Of a DNA stretch of 64,000 nt, positions 20,400-29,383 are shown in pieces. Each line of letters opens with the position of its first letter. Within the stretch, counting starts at the first letter, position 1. A model generated the notes under the pieces. The model saw nothing but the letters and a program-made list of their open reading frames with translations. It was not told the origin of the DNA and did no database searches. The position numbers and the translations under genes were made by a program. Source of the stretch: Sarcocystis neurona (lineage: Eukaryota > Apicomplexa > Conoidasida > Eucoccidiorida > Sarcocystidae); contig KL647291.1 of the NCBI GenBank assembly GCA_000727475.1, forward strand, positions 10,457 through 74,456, in the 5' to 3' direction.

Positions 20400-23300
20400 C
20401 TACCTCTGTAATCCACTATTCCTCACCTCGTTTTCGGAAGGACCACCCGCCTCTCGGACAGCAAGCATCCCCAGGAAGTCGGCATGTCGGCCCATCACCT
20501 CCGCCCGGATCTCTACCCTGGCTCCCTCCTCACAAACCGGTGTGTACTGAGGTAACGTGCGCCCGCCGCTCCCACTTGCCTTCGAAGAAACAGCCGGTCC
20601 GTAAGATCCCACAAATCTACCGGCCAACCGATGGATATCTTCAGCCGCATTTTTGTCCCCATCCGCTACTTCGGCCTCGTCTTTTCCAGGTACACATGCC
20701 AAACGTGAACCTGGACGCTTCGACATCGCGTGGCGGGACGCAGATACTGGCGTGGGGTCACACGAAGACACGCCAGCGCCACTCTCAAGTGGAGACTCGA
20801 GATGCGCACCATGGAACGGCACGGGCCCGTACGAATCCCGGCTAGTGACTCCTAAAGTATGAGCTTGATTGTTCCCTCTGGATATGCACTTTCCCGGTGA
20901 ACTCAGCTCAGTCGTGCTCGAAGAGAAAAACCGACCTCCTCCTGGGCTTTCACTGTCAACGAAGTCAGATATTTGCCTTGTAGTGCCAGCCACGAGACGG
21001 CTGTCCGCTCCCTCTGCTGCTCGCTGACGCGCCATTAATTCCGATGATTCACTAGTGTCGTCCTTTCCCTGCAGTACGCCTTCTACCATAACCTCAGCGA
21101 CACCAAGACTACTAGGAAGTTCGCTGGCCCTACAAATTTGTTCGCCTGCTATTGGAGCTACCGAATCGTTCAGCCACCTGCTGCCACTCTCCTGTTCTTG
21201 ACCACCAGCTCCACGTTCGCTCCGAACGCTCGAAGCTGGAGTCTTCTCTGAAAACTGTCCCCTTCCACGCACAGCTGCTCTAGTATCCTGTAGTCCGGCC
21301 GCTGTTCCACTCCTTCCCCTTTCGGTACCTGTGCTCGACAGACCATTTCCTGTGTTTAGCGCTGACATTGAACCGGGATGCGCAGTATCGGACGCGGCGT
21401 GAGTTGCTGATGCCGACGTTTTCTGGCAGTACTCGCTTTCGTTTTCACTTCCTTCGGACTCTTCCTCCTCAGTGTCTGACGAGCTTGAGGAGGAGGAAGT
21501 GTCCGACGAGGATAAACTGCTACTGCTGTCAGTATCTGAGCCGCTACTACTACTGCTGCTCCCGCTCATTGTTTGGGTTCCCCGCATTTCCCCTGCAATC
21601 CCCTCCTCACCTCTCTTCCGTCGGCCGCGACGAACTCCACGCGACTCCTGCTGTAATGCCTCGGCGGCACCATCCGCAGCCACCGTCATAGTGCTCGCTT
21701 GTGCGGCAGCCACTTGCTGCTGATGCTGACGTAGTAGAATCTCACGATTCGCTCGGAACATCGAGTTCACGTAGGCAAAAAGGCGTTTTTGCTTCTCAAT
21801 CGAAAGCAGCTCCGTATCGAATGCAAACGCCTTGACATTCATGTACTCTGCCGCCAGGATCCCCAGGTCGTCTTGGATAAGTTCTAACGCCGCCTTTCGT
21901 TGCATCGGCGAAAGACGCTGCATGTTCTGCTCCAGTGTACGCCGCTGACTGCTGCTTAGTGGTTTGTCATTCACACCAATGCGCGGAACAGGTGGCGGTG
22001 GTAGCACTGGTGCACCCACAGGCGCCTCCATCTGCTGGACAGCCTCAAGCACGCTATTACTGCTCAAAAGCAACACGCTCGCTGAAGCACCTCCACCAGC
22101 TACTGTCGCGCCCGCTGTGAACCCTGTACCTGTAGCCAGTCCTGCTCCCCCCATCAGCATCATACCCGCGTCGCTAGTAGGCTGTCCACCACTACCAATG
22201 CCAACAGGCAGCATCCGCCCGCCAGTAGTGAAAGCCTGTTGCTGCAGGTCTCCTAATGGCGCGAGGTATCCACGCTCTGGAACCACTGCAGCCCCTTGAG
22301 AAGCATGTCCGCCGATACTCGTCCACGGATGCCGACCATGCAGTTGCTGTTGTGGCGGAGCAGACCCGTGAAGCTCGTTCGTCGAAGCGGTTCCTCTGCC
22401 GCCGCGCGTTGTTCCTCTTCCCCTGCCTCCTCCCCGACCTCCCCGTCGCGGGGACCCTGCAGCACCTGTGGCAACCACGCGACTGTTTTTGCCTCCTTCG
22501 TCTCCAAGCAGTCCCCCTCTCATCTCCCTATACTGACCATCGTAGGCATACACTAGTGACCCATCCAGCTTGCGGATAACACCTAGGTCCTCAGTGTCCC
22601 CCCGACCCTCTGACGCAGCTGCGTCGTTCTGGGGTTGTTGCTGCCGCTTGCCACGCACGCCGCCGTCCCCCGCAGCTCGGCCGGTTCTACTATTGCCGTG
22701 TTGTTTGCCGCAACCACCGCGCAAAAATGGAGCGCCCGGGGCATACCCCAAAGTGGCTGAGCCCTCATATAATGCGCCACTAGCGACTAGCCCTGCTGCC
22801 GCCGCGCCAGGCACACTGCTCGAGAGAAGGGCCGAGTGGTGACAATAGCTTGACGGGTCAGAATGGGGAAGCTGTACCTGCTGAGATCGAATTAGAGGCA
22901 CTCTCTCTTGCGGATGTTGAGCCACGTCAGTCCCTGAGAAAAAATGACTCCCCCCGAAGTTAAGGCGGGCTTCTGATGCTTTTGCAGACGCTTCGAACTG
23001 TGGTCCCCCATATACCACATACGAAACGGGGAGCTGCGAGAAGTTGTTGACGGTCGTGCTCGTTGGTGCTCCCGACATTCCGGAGAGGCAGTTAGGGTCA
23101 CTCGAACGTCCCGCCGCTCCTAGCACAGAGACGTGGCTGCTGTTTCGTTGATATTTTAGCATTGCGGGGTAGTATGGGTTCACTTCGTGAACGAGGCGGC
23201 AGCATCGTTCAAACTCTGCCGCCAGAATTGCCGCGTCCCGCCATATCTCGTGGTACACCGGATGGAAAGTGAACGCATTGAAAAAAATCTGGCGCACTTC

Positions 23301-26300
23301 TTGTTGCCACTGACTGGGGTGCACATATCCCTTCCCCCGAGACGCAGTAGGGAGCGCTACAGTATTCCTTGACATCGGCAATGCCTCCCGAATCTTTGAG
23401 GAAGAAACAAGAGACGTCAATTTCTGTTCAATTTCTTGAAGGGAAAGGCCCTGGGTAGATGGATCAGCACAACTTGAAACGGCCTCACAGTCCTGTGAGA
23501 GGAACCATCGGGCAGATGGTTGTCGTTTCAAATGCTGAAGGATTAAGTAACAGCTTTCACGCCAATCAGTCGTTGAATTGACACACAACACAGGGGATGA
23601 GAACGAAGCCGTTGACGGCACATGAGGCCCCATATCATTCCCTCCGGTGCGACTACTGAGTGGAGCAGTAACCCCTGCCCGCTTTTTCTGTTTGCCACCC
23701 CATAACCGTCGGCTGGCGTACATTCGCGTTTGTGCTTCTTCAACAATTCCCTCATACTCAGTTTGTTTCGGACGATGAATACCTTCACAGCCATTCTCTT
23801 CTGGAAGGCATCTTCTTCGGTGCGCCTTGCTCTCGTTGCGGCGGACTGCTGGTCCACGTGTACTTCCGCTGCCTGCACCCGCCTCTGCCTCCACATACGA
23901 GCCTTTTCCACCTCTTCTCTCCCATATCGCGCCTCCCCTTCCTGCTTGTCTCTCCCCGTGTAACGGGTGCTGTTTACTGCTGATTGACTGTTCTTCACAC
24001 GTTTCTTCAACGCTCTTCCTCCGCTTCCACAAGCTCCCCCCACGAATGCGGCGCCTACTCGGACCGCTCACCGCTGATGACACATCCCCGTCGCTGTCCA
24101 CCGACGCTGCACGTTCGAAGGCTTCGCCAGCAGATAAGCCCACCCGCTGGCCGCGCCGGTAAACTTTAATCGTATCAACAGGCCCCTCCTCTCCCTCAAT
24201 GTCTTCACCCACACGCAAGGTCAGCTTCCGGGTGCGCTGCTGCTGGCGACGCCCGCCAGTTTCCCGTGTAAGCAGAGTATCCCCTACTTTGCTGCCCTCG
24301 CCATCCTCCCCAACGCCTTCGTGATCTCGTTGATGTGTGCCAACGCTGCAGAAACTCCCGCCGCTACTGTGACTGCTGCTGTATGTAGCGCTGCCGACTT
24401 CGGCCTCGTCGTCCGGAAGGTTCTTCAGCTTTGTTTCGCGCCGTCTCTTGCTGCCACGGGGCGGCAAAGCCGCGAACGCACATGCAGCCTGCTGGAGCGC
24501 GTGCAACTCCTGCGCAAGGCGCCGAGATGAAGGTTTCCCTTCCTTACGCACCGGCATGCGTGAGCAGGCGACTGGGGCCTGATGTGCTAACCCTCCACAG
24601 GTATAATGCACGCGGCTTATACGATCGTGAAAAGTTGACAGGCATTCGTCAGCAGAAGCACACGGGACGAAACGGTAGAAAAGTGGACGCAAAAAACTCT
24701 GCAACGTGTCGAATTCCTCTCGGTTCAGTAACAGTTCACCTCTCAAGCACTGCATTCCATGCAACACAGGGGTGAGGTGAACCTCCGATGTTGCACAAGA
24801 CACTGCCGACAGTCCCTCACATGGTAAGACCGGCTTGTCGCTCAACAGCGCCGCGGACTGGTCAGCTGCTGGAGGAGAACCACAACGAGTTGCGAGCTGC
24901 TCTGTTTTCTCGTAAAAGCCACTCGAACATTCAGGCAGAGAGCATGGGACACTCTCATGCTGTGCCTCCTCTGCAGTAAACGAACTACTACCTTTGTAGC
25001 GTCTGACATCACCCTGCACCAAGCGTTCTGAGGCCACCTGACCGGTGGAGGAATGCTCTTGTACGTGGGTCACCAATGATTTATTATCAACAGCTCCAAG
25101 TTGGAGGGGGAGGCCTTCGCTTGCCTGCGCCGCGGCAGCAACACTGCTGTCAGCAACGGATGCCGAGTATTCTGTCTGCTTCGCAGGATCAGAAGATGCA
25201 CAACTTGCACTGCAGTTTGCGGCGCACGACTGGACGCTCATCTCTGCTTGACCGGACATCTCCGTACTACTCTCCGCTTCACAACTCCTAGAGCTACTTG
25301 CTGAAAACGTACTCAATTCGTTTTGTTCCGTCCCCTCCGGCGGACCAGTTCCTCCCGTACAACGCTCTAGAGCATTAGGAAAAACGGAACCGCCACGTGG
25401 AGATAACCCCGACGCCGCAGCAGAATCCACACCACATACGGAGAGAGCGGCACTACTGGCACCAGGCTCACCACCACCAATGCCGTCAGTGGCAACGAAA
25501 GAGCCTGTCGCAGTAGAATGTGCTACAGAGTACGGTCCATCTGGAGCGGAGATCTCTGTAACGCGCTCTGCGGTAACGCATTGTTCCTTTGAGGCGGAAG
25601 TAGTGGGCTCCGCCGTCGGTGACACCGCAGGGGTCTCTACCGGCAAAAGGAGATATACACCGCCTGCCTCAGAATTGGCAGATACTGTGTCCCCAGCTTC
25701 GGGTGTTCCTTGTGTGCTGACGCCGCTCCCTTCAGCGGCGTGTAAAGACATGCGGTCAGCTAAAGAAGAGGCCGGCTCCACAGCCGGCGTAAACTGCATT
25801 AGGTTCCCACTCGTTTGATTCCCGTGACGATCGGCGCCGCATTTTTCCGTGCCACGCGAAGATTTGTCACCTGAAGAAGAGGTGCCTGGTTCAGGAGGCA
25901 GCCTGGACTGCTCGGTGGACTCGCCAGGAACTGAAGAGGCAGATGACATCAACGGGTACAGCAAAGGAAGCTTAGGTGTGTCGTTCTCACGAGGTTGGAC
26001 CTCTGTTTTCCACTCGGCGCCTGAACGACCACGAGCTGATGAACGGTGGCCGGCGACGCGCGCTGTTCCCGCCGCGGCTGCCGCGTGCGAGGCGACTCCC
26101 CTAGAGAATTCGCAAGTCTCGCCCACTTTCTGGTCCGCCAACGCTGCCGCTGCAGCGGCTGCTGCCGCCTCCGCACGCCGCCGTCTTCGTGCTGTTCGTT
26201 TATCTTCCGAAGCATTCCCCGCTGCGTCCCCATCGGCGTGTCCTAATGCATGTAATGAACGACACGCTGTTGAATCACTACCGCCGTTGCTGCCGTGGTT

Positions 26301-26642
26301 CAGACGGCATTCTCCTTCTACATCAGGCGCTGCACTCTCCTCACGTTCAGTCGTTACGCGAGAAGCGGAAGGTGAATGGGATGCGGCAACGTATCTGCAT
26401 CCATCACCACGTGACGATGCAGATACAAGTGCGTCGCCTGTGTGCCCCCCGAGACTTGCTGAAGCCGAGCGAGACGTGGAGAAGCGCCTGGAAGGGCAAG
26501 ACTCACTGCTGCCGTCTCGTGTCTTCGTTGCAGAAGCGGCAGGACAGGAGGAAGAATCCTTCGACGAATGCGCAGTACCAGGCCGCGTTGACGACCGCAA
26601 GCGGCCTGTAAAAGGTCTCCCAGTTGTCGAAGAGGACGACAT
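20400..26642 (-). CDS. BET-like chromatin protein with bromodomain and NET domain
   Basis: One 2080-codon frame starts at ATG 26642. Residues 1-620 are Ser/Ala/Gly/Glu-rich with no recognised domain. Residues about 1020-1160 form a bromodomain-like region: helices around WRESCYLIL and a C-terminal half with IFFNAFTFHPVYHEIW and AAILAAEFERC. Residues about 1395-1415 are an Arg-Gly-rich patch. Residues about 1560-1637 match the extraterminal (NET) domain of BET proteins (PLSSSQRRTLEQNMQRL, then ALELI and EKQKRLFAYVN). A Ser/Asp/Glu tract follows at about 1690-1730. Bromodomain plus NET means an acetyl-chromatin reader that recruits other factors in the nucleus. The BC-loop Asn that binds acetyl-lysine is replaced by His (FTFHP instead of the usual YNP), and the ZA loop is unusual. 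A donor-like GAG/GTGAGG before the stop leaves open a spliced C-terminus ending the exon near 20427. Confidence 0.8.
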   Translation of the reverse strand: MSSSSTTGRPFTGRLRSSTRPGTAHSSKDSSSCPAASATKTRDGSSESCPSRRFSTSRSASASLGGHTGDALVSASSRGDGCRYVAASHSPSASRVTTEREESAAPDVEGECRLNHGSNGGSDSTACRSLHALGHADGDAAGNASEDKRTARRRRRAEAAAAAAAAALADQKVGETCEFSRGVASHAAAAAGTARVAGHRSSARGRSGAEWKTEVQPRENDTPKLPLLYPLMSSASSVPGESTEQSRLPPEPGTSSSGDKSSRGTEKCGADRHGNQTSGNLMQFTPAVEPASSLADRMSLHAAEGSGVSTQGTPEAGDTVSANSEAGGVYLLLPVETPAVSPTAEPTTSASKEQCVTAERVTEISAPDGPYSVAHSTATGSFVATDGIGGGEPGASSAALSVCGVDSAAASGLSPRGGSVFPNALERCTGGTGPPEGTEQNELSTFSASSSRSCEAESSTEMSGQAEMSVQSCAANCSASCASSDPAKQTEYSASVADSSVAAAAQASEGLPLQLGAVDNKSLVTHVQEHSSTGQVASERLVQGDVRRYKGSSSFTAEEAQHESVPCSLPECSSGFYEKTEQLATRCGSPPAADQSAALLSDKPVLPCEGLSAVSCATSEVHLTPVLHGMQCLRGELLLNREEFDTLQSFLRPLFYRFVPCASADECLSTFHDRISRVHYTCGGLAHQAPVACSRMPVRKEGKPSSRRLAQELHALQQAACAFAALPPRGSKRRRETKLKNLPDDEAEVGSATYSSSHSSGGSFCSVGTHQRDHEGVGEDGEGSKVGDTLLTRETGGRRQQQRTRKLTLRVGEDIEGEEGPVDTIKVYRRGQRVGLSAGEAFERAASVDSDGDVSSAVSGPSRRRIRGGSLWKRRKSVEETCEEQSISSKQHPLHGERQAGRGGAIWERRGGKGSYVEAEAGAGSGSTRGPAVRRNESKAHRRRCLPEENGCEGIHRPKQTEYEGIVEEAQTRMYASRRLWGGKQKKRAGVTAPLSSRTGGNDMGPHVPSTASFSSPVLCVNSTTDWRESCYLILQHLKRQPSARWFLSQDCEAVSSCADPSTQGLSLQEIEQKLTSLVSSSKIREALPMSRNTVALPTASRGKGYVHPSQWQQEVRQIFFNAFTFHPVYHEIWRDAAILAAEFERCCRLVHEVNPYYPAMLKYQRNSSHVSVLGAAGRSSDPNCLSGMSGAPTSTTVNNFSQLPVSYVVYGGPQFEASAKASEARLNFGGSHFFSGTDVAQHPQERVPLIRSQQVQLPHSDPSSYCHHSALLSSSVPGAAAAGLVASGALYEGSATLGYAPGAPFLRGGCGKQHGNSRTGRAAGDGGVRGKRQQQPQNDAAASEGRGDTEDLGVIRKLDGSLVYAYDGQYREMRGGLLGDEGGKNSRVVATGAAGSPRRGGRGGGRGRGTTRGGRGTASTNELHGSAPPQQQLHGRHPWTSIGGHASQGAAVVPERGYLAPLGDLQQQAFTTGGRMLPVGIGSGGQPTSDAGMMLMGGAGLATGTGFTAGATVAGGGASASVLLLSSNSVLEAVQQMEAPVGAPVLPPPPVPRIGVNDKPLSSSQRRTLEQNMQRLSPMQRKAALELIQDDLGILAAEYMNVKAFAFDTELLSIEKQKRLFAYVNSMFRANREILLRQHQQQVAAAQASTMTVAADGAAEALQQESRGVRRGRRKRGEEGIAGEMRGTQTMSGSSSSSSGSDTDSSSSLSSSDTSSSSSSSDTEEEESEGSENESEYCQKTSASATHAASDTAHPGSMSALNTGNGLSSTGTERGRSGTAAGLQDTRAAVRGRGQFSEKTPASSVRSERGAGGQEQESGSRWLNDSVAPIAGEQICRASELPSSLGVAEVMVEGVLQGKDDTSESSELMARQRAAEGADSRLVAGTTRQISDFVDSESPGGGRFFSSSTTELSSPGKCISRGNNQAHTLGVTSRDSYGPVPFHGAHLESPLESGAGVSSCDPTPVSASRHAMSKRPGSRLACVPGKDEAEVADGDKNAAEDIHRLAGRFVGSYGPAVSSKASGSGGRTLPQYTPVCEEGARVEIRAEVMGRHADFLGMLAVREAGGPSENEVRNSGLQR

Positions 26643-28583
26643 TGATTGTGGAGGACAACAGTTTTGTCTCTGTTCATCCTACAACCCCTCGAATACACAA
26701 GAAGTTGACAGCGGACAGGCTACAGGGGAGGCGCCGAATAAGGGACGGACAAGAAAGGGCTTCCAAGCAGAGCAACCGCACTCAAAGGGCAGCAAACACC
26801 TTCCCTTTGGACGCGCGAGATGTCGCGGGAGAAGTCGTGGACGAAGAAATCAAACAACAGTCGTCACAACGGTGCATGTAGAAAAATGACGGATCCATAT
26901 GAGTCGTGACGGCACATACTGGACCAGGTAGACCACGCTGAATATACGCCGTCTCGCTGCGGCTGCCGGTATACTGGACGTCAAAAGAAGTCACGTACAG
27001 ATATGCTCGAAGATAAAGATATACTGATACTCACGCCACGCAACCCACATACGCAGCAGCTCTACACGGTTAAACCACACCAACTTGCCGCCGGGAAACG
27101 CAGCGTATTCATCTTGTCGACAATCATCCGGATGTACATATTCGCGTTAAAAAACCGCGCAACACGTGAGGCACATAATCTGTCATCCTGCAGGCGAACC
27201 ATGCACTCACCAAACACGACGGGATGACAAAGGCAGTCACCACTCGGACGGGAAACTGTAAATGCCTGCGAAACGCACCGAACGCTACGGCGGCTGTGCG
27301 ATGTCCAGTGACGATTACGTTACCAATTGGAGAGATACTTTGTTGTCTCTAGTTCCCCGTTCGGCGCAACAGCGAAGCGGGTCACAGCTGCTTCAACAAC
27401 GTCTGTTCGGATATATTCATTTTCTTTAACATACATGTGAGCGGCGCCGTCCACGCAAGGTAAGGGAGCTATCCCCTAAGCTGTCCTCATCAGTAGCCGC
27501 AACCGCTTCCGGCATGTGGCCAGCGGGAGTGCGCCGGTGCTCGGTGCTGTAGCGGTGCTGGTGGGGAAGAACGAAGTTGCTGCCTCACGTGCAGAGCGTA
27601 CGAAAACAAACTGTTATCCAGACATGGCCTCCTTCTGTTGTCGACAAGCATTCTTCCAGAGGAGAGAGTAAAAACCCCCATTTTCTCGGCCTGGGACTTT
27701 AAAAATAGTGTGCCCGGATGGCTGCGGTGGAACTACTGCGAGCCAGCAGCTGGCGCGACCCGGGGTAACCACTACGGTGCGTCATGTATAACGACCCCAA
27801 TAGTGGTTCAGCCTCGTCCATATTCCCTGTATGCAAAAGCTGCGGTGGTGATGAAAACGAGCGGTGACGCTGCGGCATGGTGGTAGAAAGCCAGGTCGTG
27901 TATGGAACGCCGGCTTGGAACGCTGTAGTGACCGACGGACGTCAAGGACGACAAGGCGTCCGTTACAACGGGGTTTTTCTCATTGTGAATCTGTATGGTG
28001 TGGAGCAGGTGCCGCGTAGGGGGTGCCGCGAGCGGCGGGCAGGGAAATTAACTGGCGAGGTCTCGGGGCGAAAGACGACTACGTAGCGTCGACAATCCAC
28101 GACTTCTAGAACACTCAGGCAGTCGGCTCTCGAATCTCACGGAGAGGGATACTGCATTTCTTTTGCATAAGCACGACTCTGAAGGGAATAACAACGCATA
28201 TGTGTAGCTACGCAGCATCGCAGCTGGTAGCCGAAAAGCGCTGTAGGCTAGTACATGCCTGCGTAGATTTTTAACATATTAAACCTGCTCCAGTGGATAA
28301 ATACGCATATATGTGTATTTGCGTGCAGACACATGTATGGGCGGTGCCACTGGACATGTGAGAGAATCGCGGACAACGATGCACGCACCCACGGGGACAC
28401 TCGATCCCTGAAAATGACGACGACCCGTCGGGACAAGTGAAGAAGGCAGGCAGAAGTCTCGTGCAAGTGTTCAACGACACTAGTCGACAACGGCTGAAGA
28501 GACGTCCTTAAGTAGCTACGTGCATTTCGACTTCACACCGGCGTGAAAAGGAGCACTGACGCACGTACCGGTGACTAATCTAC
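26643..28583. other. Intergenic region upstream of the BET-like gene
   Basis: I find no supported gene here. The part next to 26642 should contain the promoter and 5' untranslated region of the BET-like gene. Plus-strand frames reaching to 26889 are only the antisense of its serine-rich coding sequence. Confidence 0.4.
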
Positions 28584-28891
28584 GTGGCAAGCACTGAGGC
28601 ACACACCGCCAACACGTGTATCGAGGAGCACTGGGCCGCAAAGCGTCCCATGGAGCAGAGCGCACCATTCACCGTCTCGGCCTACGGGCAGATACGGCTG
28701 CGGAGCTGGGAGGTTTCACGCGTGGGCGATTTAACGCTCCGCGCACCTATAGAAGAGCTGTACCGAATGACAACCACCTACCCTTCTGAGCTAAGGGAGA
28801 CCTATCTCGAAATCAGCGGCCCACAATTGAGGGACGATCTACACAGTGCTGCTGGCTGCATCGCTTGGGAGGCGTAAACGGCTTCGGGCCC

Positions 28892-28981
28892 ACGGAATTA
28901 CAACGCGATCAACGCGATACCGTGCGTACCTGTATGACGGAATTACAACGCGATCAACGCGATACCGTGCGTACCTGTATG
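28892..28981. repeat. Perfect 45-bp tandem duplication
   Basis: Two adjacent identical 45-bp copies, 28892-28936 and 28937-28981, both beginning ACGGAATTACAACGCGATC. Each copy also contains the short internal repeat CGCGATCAACGCGAT. Identity over the full unit means the duplication is recent. Confidence 0.95.
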
Positions 28982-29340
28982 GTGCACTGAAACGAGTCGT
29001 AGCTTAAACAATTAGTGAGGCGTCAGGTTATTACCGTGGATGCGCTGGAAACGGACACACCGCAACGTCGCGGGCACTTGACTGCTTCGTGGCTCAGCCA
29101 GGGCGACAACGTACTAGTTCTCCTGGGCAGGACACCGTAGGCAGAATCCATGTAACTGACCTGAAATGGCGAGTTTGTTGGAGGGAGACGTTCTCAAACT
29201 GTACAATGTTCAGCAGATTCCCCGCTGCCGGGGGAGGCTCGTCGGAGTTTTGATCATGAGCAGTCATGCCTTAGGGTAGACGGAATACCCTACAAACCTC
29301 TGTAACGGACGTTATCTAGAGTTCTCGCGATAGACCGAAC

Positions 29341-29383
29341 GGTCGCGCATTACGCGACGCGACCACGAACGTCGCGTTCGTGG
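29341..29383. repeat. Two overlapping GC-rich inverted repeats
   Basis: GGTCGCG at 29341-29347 pairs with CGCGACC at 29358-29364. CCACGAACG at 29363-29371 pairs with CGTTCGTGG at 29375-29383 around a 3-base loop. The two hairpins share two bases, so they are alternatives or a compact double structure. No terminator or RNA function can be assigned. Confidence 0.6.

Noticed and set aside
25849..26889. Plus-strand 346-codon frame
   Set aside because: It is antisense to the serine/alanine-rich start of the BET-like gene; codon bias of that sequence keeps the opposite frame open.
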